A stretch of 64,000 nucleotides of DNA from Arabidopsis thaliana (taxonomy: Eukaryota; Streptophyta; Magnoliopsida; Brassicales; Brassicaceae): assembly GCF_000001735.4 (NCBI RefSeq), contig NC_003074.8, positions 12,648,101-12,712,100 of the forward strand, written 5' to 3'. A program made the translations under genes and the position numbers. Of the stretch, positions 57,130-64,000 are shown piece by piece (the stretch's first letter is position 1; each line of letters starts with the position of its first letter). The notes below the pieces were generated by a model that saw nothing but the letters and a program-made list of their open reading frames with translations, was not told the DNA's origin and did not search any database.

Positions 57130-58702
57130 GTCGACGCAGCTATGGGGGGTGTCAATCCAGTCCACTGTTTATTGCTAGCAATCGAGATGTGTACCGAAAC
57201 AATTAAGTCAAGCCAGATTATAGAGATGGTTGGTTTCTAGTAACGATCCTAGGTCAGGATTCAAACAAGTAAAAATAAGAACTTTAAGAGCCCTACTCGA
57301 TCATTGGGTCGAGTAGAACCAACAGGTGACAAAATTAAAAATTAAAATGCAATCAACATGGGATACAAATAGGGGATACAAATAACACGTAAAGAAAAGT
57401 GCAATCAACAGAGGATACAAATAACTCTAATAGAAGTTCTAATGATGGATTCATTGATAAGGGCAACTCTAGGGTTCACCAGATGGCTAATAGGTGAAAG
57501 GTAGATACCCTTGACGATAGATTCAAAAAACGGGTCAATCCATTGTCGTGATAGAGACCCCCATAACTCTACCACTTCCTAATCTCAACTATCGTTGATG
57601 AAACATAGCAGAGCAGGGTTTAAGAAACAATCTACCAAAGCCAATAAGCAGACAAGCCAATGTCTTGGTCGAGTCTACAAATCTCTGGAATTCGTAGATC
57701 AGACATCCATTTGAACGTCTTTTGGACGCTGGACGTCTATGATCGAATCTCCACATTAGCCAGCGAAAACCGCATAGGGGCCAAGCAAATCCAGAAGGGT
57801 TCTAACCTAATCTTAACCACCTAACTAACCTAGAGAGTACCCTAATCTAATCCATCCTCAAGAACCCTAATCACTACTCCAGCAACATTCTCAAGAACAC
57901 AAACCCAGAAAATTCTTAAATCATACCAAAATGTAGATCTAAACAAGCTAAACAACTTTACTTAAACAACTAAATGCAAAAACAAAATAGATAAGAGTAA
58001 TTAAGTTTTGAAGATTCATAAACACAAAGAAAAACTAAAGGATAAAAGATGGATCCTTTGGACAAATCCCAAAGTGATCTATTTATAGTAAAATGTTGAA
58101 ACTCTAGATTCGTTAGAAGACAAGAGACTTGAGGCGGTTTGGGCGAATGCTCGATCTTAGGGATCGAGTAAAGAGGGTGCTGCAAAGTCTGCGCCTTTGT
58201 GTCTATGCTCCGAGTGATCAATTGGTCGAGTAGATGATTCTTCCTCTCATATCCGTATGCTTAGATGTCTAGTTTAGTGGGGAATGAGGAGGATCCAAAG
58301 ACGCTTTGATAGCTCAACAAGTCTTGTAAAGTTGGTCACCCTTGGTCGAGTAAATGGGTCGAGTAGAGGATCTGCTGCTTCATCTTAGGCTGCCTTGATC
58401 GAGTAAGAGGGTTGAGTGAATTGCAGCCTCTTTGTAGCTGCCTGGATCGAGTAAAGAGGTCGAGTGAAATGATGCCTCTTCTATAGCTGCTTGGATCGAG
58501 TGAATGGATCGAGTAGAGTACTTTCTATCTCCTTCTACACCTGAAAACACACCAAAACATGCAATGCCTATGCAAGATGATCCTAGATGCCTAAGTATGC
58601 GAAATAAGCTAAAATAGTGCAAAATGATATGCTACAATGAGCAAATGCACAGCTAAATGATGATAAACATACACCTAAAATGAGTAAAATACAGTGTTAT
58701 CA
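57130..58702 (-). repeat. 3' LTR of a minus-strand Athila-like element
   Basis: On minus it starts TGATAACACTG at 58702, directly after a purine-rich tract (TTTGGAGGAGT). A TATA box ACTATAAATAG lies at about 58082-58092 (minus), with an array of paired GGTCGAGTA motifs just upstream of it (58149-58520 on plus). The left boundary near 57130 is approximate. Minus-strand short ORFs inside are LTR sequence. Confidence 0.65.
58149..58520. repeat. Paired GGTCGAGTA/GATCGAGTA motif array in an LTR promoter
   Basis: At least ten copies of the 9-bp word, mostly in pairs whose starts are ~14-18 bp apart: GGTCGAGTAAATGGGTCGAGTAG, and similar spacing near 58396-58415, 58443-58463 and 58494-58510. A single pair also occurs near 57296-57310. 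Confidence 0.85.
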
Positions 58703-60353
58703 ACTCCTCCAAACTTATCTCTTGCTTGCCCTCAAGCAAACAAAAAAACTTAAGTCGAAGGAGAGGTTTGAAGGTGGGGATTCAAAAACCGAAACATGCA
58801 TATAAAACGGGTAAGCTCAATGTCCAGGTAGCTAATTCTAGGTTGCAAGATGATAGACCCTTACTTAAAAACGTTAGTCATACTCGTCACAATGCAACCT
58901 AACAACTTGCCTTAATATATTCAAGCATTCCCATCAATCAATTCCCTTTAACATTCATTAAACACAAACAGTGGATCAAGCAATGCAATGGTTATGAACT
59001 CACTTGGTTTCGGGCTTAGGCTAAGAGACAAAAATTGTCCCTCTAGTGGTTTGGTCGAGTAACAGGGGACTCTCAGAGAAAAGATTGAGCTTCAGTAGAA
59101 TGCTAAAGGTAAAAGCAAATGGACACATACAAGAACAGACTCCCATCTACCCAATGATATAGTATGATAGCTCAGAAGATGATCCCAGTCCCATAGATGT
59201 CCTAACTCTACCCATTTTCTCATTCTTTCTCTCTTTTTGGTTCAAGTTCTAAGGGGTTCTCTTTGAAACGATTTAAGAGTCTAGCGGGTTTGGTTTTATA
59301 CTTTGACAAACTTAAGGCTTTTCTTCTAATCTTAGCAAATAGGGCGTTTTACCCTTTTCTTTGAATCACAATGTCTAACTTCTTTGAATTCCAAACCCTT
59401 TACTATACTTAACACTTTTGTATCCCCCTTAAGAACTCTAAACTCTTACTCTCTTTTTTTTTCTTTTCTTTTCATTCTGATTCTCATTCCCATTCATTCC
59501 ATACACATTCCCAATCCCAAATACAAGTCTCCACCTAGTCCTAGCTAACCCTAAAAGCGTGGGCTAGGTCTACATGAAAGACTGCTCTTGTCGTCTCATA
59601 CCTAACACGTTATACCAAGCACAATAAAAAAAGACCTCACAATCACACATAAATGATCTTTGGCTTGAAATAAGGCTAGGCTAAGGGTATGGGAAACTGC
59701 TCTAAAAATGAGAGACAGCTACTTGGATTAACAGAGGGTGGTGAAGTGAATAAGATAATCCAAGTATGTATATGGTAGCCATGAGTTCACAAACAATGCA
59801 TAGACATGATAATTGCAAATTCAGTTCGGGTTCTAATAGATAAGGAATGGCATCAGATAAGCGAGTTTCGAATCAAAGTAGTATAGTCAAGTTACAAATT
59901 CAAAGCAGGGTGTAGTCTTACTTTAGAGGTACAATCGGTTATGCAACATAGAAGTAACTGGGCATTGAACTTACTTCATTGAATCAAAACATGCTTATCG
60001 GTATGAAATCATCACTATCCCCTATGCAAATGAGCAATCCTAAATGCAAGCACACTATATACAATCCTAAAATGATATGCAATCTACATGACACTCTGTT
60101 TTTGTGAAATCATTTTCTGAAATTTTTTCAAATTTTTATGGTTTTTCTATGCCTTAGATGATGCCAAATTTGAAATAAGAAAAGAGAACACAATGTTAAA
60201 CATGTCTTGAACCCTCCCCCAAACTTAAATTACACACTCGCTTGTGTAATAAAATCTGAAAGAGAATTCAAGACCAAAGCACAAAACACACAAAGAAAAA
60301 TAAAAACAAATGCTATGGTATATACAATGGTTGAGGTGGTGTTACCTCAGTGA
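58703..60353 (-). other. Athila-like 3' non-coding region with polypurine tract
   Basis: Between the env-position ORF and the 3' LTR. Polypurine-like AAGTTTGGAGGAG (minus) abuts the LTR, and TTTGGGGGAGGG occurs near 60215. No coding sequence was found, but multiple short low-complexity stretches (TTTTTTCTTTTC) are present. Confidence 0.55.
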
Positions 60354-62249
60354 TCAGGTGAAGTAGATGGAGACATAGTCATCCATACTCTCTTGGGTAT
60401 AGGCAGGGGCTGAAGTTGAGGCGGGAGGGTTTTGCTCGTTCTGTCCGGTCGAGCGTGTGAAAGCTCGTCTCTGCCTACTCCTTGGCTCTCTCAGCTCGGA
60501 GATCACTTCCCGAGGCTCAAAAGATGAAGCTCGGGGTTGATCGATCCTTTCAGCTCTCCTTGCAGCTGAGCTCGTTGAACCGCTTCTTCTTACTTCGGGG
60601 TTGGAAGACGGTGGCCTTGGCTTACTCTGGAAGTCCTTGAGTTGAGCAGCCATACTGTTCAGCTACTTCTTCATTGTTCTCATCTTCTTCTTGAAACCCT
60701 TCATTGTCTTGTTGTAAAGGTTTCCAAGCTCTTCAAGCACACCAAGCTTCTTGTGAACTTCAGCAATCTCATCTCCCTCTTGCTTAGCACCTTCTTCATA
60801 ATGAGCTTGCTCTTGTTCGCTAGTCCCTTGCTCCGGTTGATCAATATGTTGCTCAAACTCGATTTGCTCCTCATAATCAGCTTGAGTAAAGTACTCATGT
60901 TGCTCATAGTCGGCTGGGCTATATTCCGGTTCATCCTCTCGAGCTCCTCCAATGTCGATGTTCAAGGCAGAGGGAAATGGCATGAAATTGATGTTGCGCC
61001 TTGTCTTCACCAAAGTCCGATTCTCGCATTGTAGGGGTAGAAGAGAAGGTCCAAGCTCCGAGTGGTTGAACTTGAAGAGATAGCGATCCGCTAGAGTTGT
61101 TTTCTCAAGAAAATCCTTCCCCTTGAGATAGTCTAGGTCAATGAACTTAGGCAACACGTCAGGGGTTCCGAATTCCATACCCACAACTCCTAGTATTGGC
61201 GTTAAGAGACCACCAACACAAAGACTCCCGTGAATTCCCGAGCGATGGATGGTTGCAGCTTACTCCTTATAGCTCAATAGGTGATCCAAGAGAACAACAC
61301 TCAACGAAGTGTCTGCTCTATCACCCGCCAAATTCCTCCCATCTTTTGTCTCTCTCAAAATAAAGACCAAAGATTGGTCTATCATGCAAAGCTCCTCTTC
61401 ACCAACAAATCTGGTGGCCTTCTTTGGAAAGAGGGTGTTGGCGATGCATTGGTGGAGGTGTCTAATCACGGGATTATGGATTGAAGAACTCTTGCTCTTG
61501 GTTGGCGAGAAGGGCTTCGGACCGGCTATTGTATTCCAAAGAGATTTCAGCTCTTCTTAATCATAGTCTTGGCGGATTCCTTCTCCACTTGGAAACCCAA
61601 AAATGGAATCAAGATGGCGAATATCAAGAGTATACTCGACATCCCTAACTTTGAAAGTTATGTAACCAAGACCTCCTATCTCCTCTTTCTCCGAATCATC
61701 AACACAAAAATGAACCTTGAGGGTTGCAAGGAGTTGGCAGCTCTCCTATTTGTATCCCCCACATTGGCAGCTCATGAATGTTGCAAGATTGGCCAATTCC
61801 ATCAAGTATTCCATATCACCACAAATACCAAGCTCTTGCATCGTTTCCTTATGAGGGTATCTAGTTCCCTCAAACTTCAACTCCTTCAAGTATTGATAGT
61901 ACTCGCTCAGGATTGGCTCTCTCTTCCTCCTTGGCCGGTTTCTTCTCCCAACAGGGGTTGGTGTATCATCCCCGATGATCTCAACCTCTTCCTCAGAAAC
62001 CGCTTCTTCAAAGGGTGCCTCTTCATGGTGTTGTTCTTCAGCTTCAACGACCCTCTTTCCCCGAGCTACTTCTTCTCTTTGCATGGTTGAGCGGCTTGAG
62101 CTTCCTCCTTGAATCGAGCTTGATCTTTTAGCACGGCGAGCATGGCGAATTTGGCGTTCAGTCATGCCACTCATGTCAAAAGCCTCAACTTCTTCATTAT
62201 CAGCAGAGGATCTTCTTGCCCGAGATGAACTCTTCCTTCTTGAATCCAT
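60354..62249 (-). pseudogene. Athila env-position ORF (PF03078-like), one frame with four stops
   Basis: From MDSRRKSSSRARRSSADNEE (62249) to YTQESMDDYVSIYFT-stop (60354) the same reading frame continues for ~630 codons, broken only at 61746 (TAG), 61557 (TAA), 61260 (TAA) and 60663 (TAG). Conserved pieces are YPHKETMQELGICGDMEYLM, LATLKVHF, GGLGYITFKVRDVEYTLDIR, HLDSIFGFPSGEGIRQDYD, FVGEEELCMIDQSLVFILRE, LAGDRADTSLSVVLLDHLLS and FIDLDYLKGKDFLEKTTLAD. The tail is acidic and Gln-rich (DYEEQIEFEQHIDQPEQGTS) then Arg/Ser-rich. The domain is that of the Athila ORF placed between pol and the 3' LTR. No convincing signal peptide or membrane segment was seen. Copia/gypsy plant elements of this kind are endogenous, and its biological role is unknown. 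Confidence 0.75.
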
Positions 62250-63107
62250 GGAGATTGGTGGTGAGCTTCGACAGGGCAAACAAGAACAATTCTCCAAGAG
62301 GTATCAAAAAAGAAAGGAATCGGTTTCTTTGGTGATGTAATTTTTAGCTTGAAACCGATTGAATGTTTGAGGAAAGACTTAGGAGTGGTCGAGTAACTTT
62401 GGTGAAGTATTGGTGAAGGGGAACGGATTCTTAAAGAGTGATAGGGAGCGTTTTGGGGAAGGGTTTGGAATGAAGACTTCAAAGCTTTGTGAGGGGGTTG
62501 CGAAAACGAGATGATGAAAGAGAGAGTTTCATGGAGGGTTTGTCGAAATCAATGGGTGGAGGAGATTGGTCTTTGGTTTGCTTTGGAAGAGATAGAAAAG
62601 TTGATTGGAAATGGTGATGGGCATGGGTAAATGGTTTGTCCGTTGAATAATGAAGTGAAGGGGAACAAGTGGGACATGCGACACCACTTCTTGGTCTCCA
62701 AATAATTCAAGCTCAAGTAAAGGATCGAGCATCTTCTTTAGTTGCGCAAAATTTGATCCAACGGTGGAGAGCTTCTCATTCTTGTTTACTCGATCAAACG
62801 GACCAAAATAAACTTCAGGAAGTCACTCGCTCAAACGGTGGTGATGCACCTCTCATTTGATCATCCAAATCAATGGCTAAAAATACTCCTCCTCATTCTA
62901 CTCGATCAACGGTTGAGATCTTTTTTGACTTGGTTTGAATTTACTCGACTGTTGACTCTCTTAGGGTCACTAAAACAAACTTGAAACACTTAAAGAAAAA
63001 CATCAAAAATAACAAGAAAAATAGAAAATTATATACATGGATAGACATGGGACTTCCTCCCAAGTGAGCTTGTTTTAAGTCACTAAGCTTGACTCTTACA
63101 GAGCTTA
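62250..63107 (-). other. Non-coding spacer in the Athila-like element
   Basis: Contains single GATCGAGCATC/TCGATCAAC-like words (62723, 62788, 62900) related to the LTR motif. On minus near 63090-63040 it reads SDLKTSSLGRKSH-like sequence, matching the DLKQALLGRQPT relic that follows other Athila coding regions. Confidence 0.45.
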
Positions 63108-63613
63108 GTCAGAAAAAAGGTTGAAGCGACGATCAGAGAAGTCCTCATCTTCAGTGGTTGAATTTTCAGTGCTTGAATCATACTCTCCATCCTCTCTTGA
63201 GATATGGTAGGATGAGTACTCATTTGATTTTTCTTCAAAGTAAGCGTCTTTTTGATCAGTAGAGTAGTCTTCTTCTTCTGAACCAGGCTCCCTTGACCAA
63301 TCCTCAAATTCAAAACTGGGGTAGCCTTTAACCATTTCTTGAAGTTCCAAGATTGCATGGTTCAGTCCTTCCATCTTGTAAGTTAGCTCCCCAATGGTAT
63401 CCTCTTGAGCTTTGTATCCAACCGAGAGTTCCAGAAGTTCTTCAGCAACAGAATCATGAATCAAGTGTTCTTCTTCAACAGAGGGGTTGGTGGGATGTTT
63501 AGGCACTCCTCGAGAATAAGTCGGAATAGGAGTTTCCTCCTCACTCAACAACTTGCTCTCTCGGCTTCTTTCCTCTAAGTGAACTCCTTTCTGATCTTCT
63601 GGTGCAAACCATT
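63108..63613 (-). pseudogene. Acidic C-terminal coding fragment of an Athila-type polyprotein
   Basis: Open on minus with ...YIKWFAPEDQKGVHLEERSR, then KLLSEEETPIPTYSRGVPK, EEEHLIHDSVAEELLELSVG, DTIGELTYKMEGLNHAILEL and a strongly acidic end (SREPGSEEEDYSTDQKDAYF ... FSDRRFNLFSD-stop at 63105). It is predicted to be coiled-coil in the middle. It precedes the env-position ORF, so it is probably the end of gag-pol or an extra segment. The LTR at 63614 truncates it upstream. Function not recognised. Confidence 0.45.
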
Positions 63614-64000
63614 TGATATAACCCGATTTTCACCGATTTTATCTATGTTTTAGGTATAGGATTTTGAGTCTTTATGTTATTTCTCGAATCTTTTTAGTGT
63701 CTTTTCAGGTATTCTATGCAATGGGACAACAATGGAGATAAGGAGACATTTTGGAGCAAAAGCTAAAGAAAAGGAAGCGAAGGACGATTTTGGTTCAGGA
63801 ATCAGCGAGGAGTGTCGACCGACACACTCTTGCTGTCGATCGACACCAGTTTTGGCCCAACAAGAACCCTAGACGCTTTCGAGTTTACAGAAGCTCAAGT
63901 TTGCCCCAAAAGATTTTCCTATTTGCATTATTAGTCTATGGACGTTTTTAGGGTCTATATATATTGTTTTTAGACCTAAGTTTCTTTTATCAAGTCTTTT
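63614..64000 (+). repeat. Start of a plus-strand Athila/Tat-type LTR
   Basis: Begins TGATATAACCCGATTTTCAC and shares TTTTATCTATGTTTTAGGTA and TTTTTAGACCTAAGTTTC with the LTR at 26690-27581. Two palindromic words, TGTCGACCGACA and TGTCGATCGACA, lie at 63815-63846, about 110 bp before a TATA box GTCTATATATATTG (63953-63966). Runs off the window. Confidence 0.72.

Overview
This is a plant nuclear window from Brassicaceae, most likely an Arabidopsis-type genome, in pericentromeric or otherwise repeat-rich chromatin. Three things support this. There is a ten-monomer array of the ~178-bp centromeric satellite (23820-25563). Athila, Tat, Copia, LINE, MULE, Helitron and CACTA remnants are dense and nested. 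The split host genes are recognisably plant ABCB, methionyl-tRNA formyltransferase, FAD4 and PEP/phosphate translocator sequences. From memory, the satellite looks closer to the A. arenosa/A. lyrata type than to A. thaliana, so the species call is tentative.

Layout: (1) 279-1147, a dead FAD4-like desaturase copy beside a Helitron-like 3' terminus. (2) 1596-7765 (minus), the only host gene that looks intact: a nine-exon, 1241-residue ABCB/P-glycoprotein transporter with both ATPase sites complete and a MITE-like insert in an intron. (3) 8961-13931, a 5-kb MULE with a perfect 9-bp target duplication. It carries spliced fragments of a PEP/phosphate translocator gene and a Helitron-like end. (4) 14498-22858 (minus), a 5'-truncated methionyl-tRNA formyltransferase pseudogene whose introns hold a Copia element and a second MULE of the same family. 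(5) 23820-25563, centromeric satellite, followed by LTR and gypsy fragments. (6) 27850-32585, a Tat-lineage gypsy remnant with an integrase on minus and an oppositely oriented extra ORF. (7) 32590-44830, a degraded CACTA/En-Spm-type gene (minus) interrupted by an Athila-like solo LTR, itself hit by a second solo LTR with a perfect TSD, and by a 5.66-kb LINE with a 19-bp TSD. (8) 45842-47831, a second Tat extra-ORF copy that interrupts an unidentified coding exon. (9) 47832-56451, a gag-protease-only Athila-like element bracketed by two ~1.94-kb copies of one LTR-containing segment. (10) 55991-63613 (minus), older Athila remnants including an env-position ORF broken only by stop codons. (11) From 63614, the start of another plus-strand LTR.

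Except for ABCB, essentially everything is mobile or decaying. The genes do not form a pathway. They record successive nested insertions, with gene fragments captured by a MULE and possibly by a Helitron. The most unusual pattern is that three different LTR families each carry their own array of short TCGA-core motifs, palindromic or paired, just upstream of the LTR TATA box. The other notable structure is a 3'-LTR segment copied together with its flanking DNA to a second site 6.7 kb away. No tRNA, rRNA, CRISPR or bacterial-type feature was seen.
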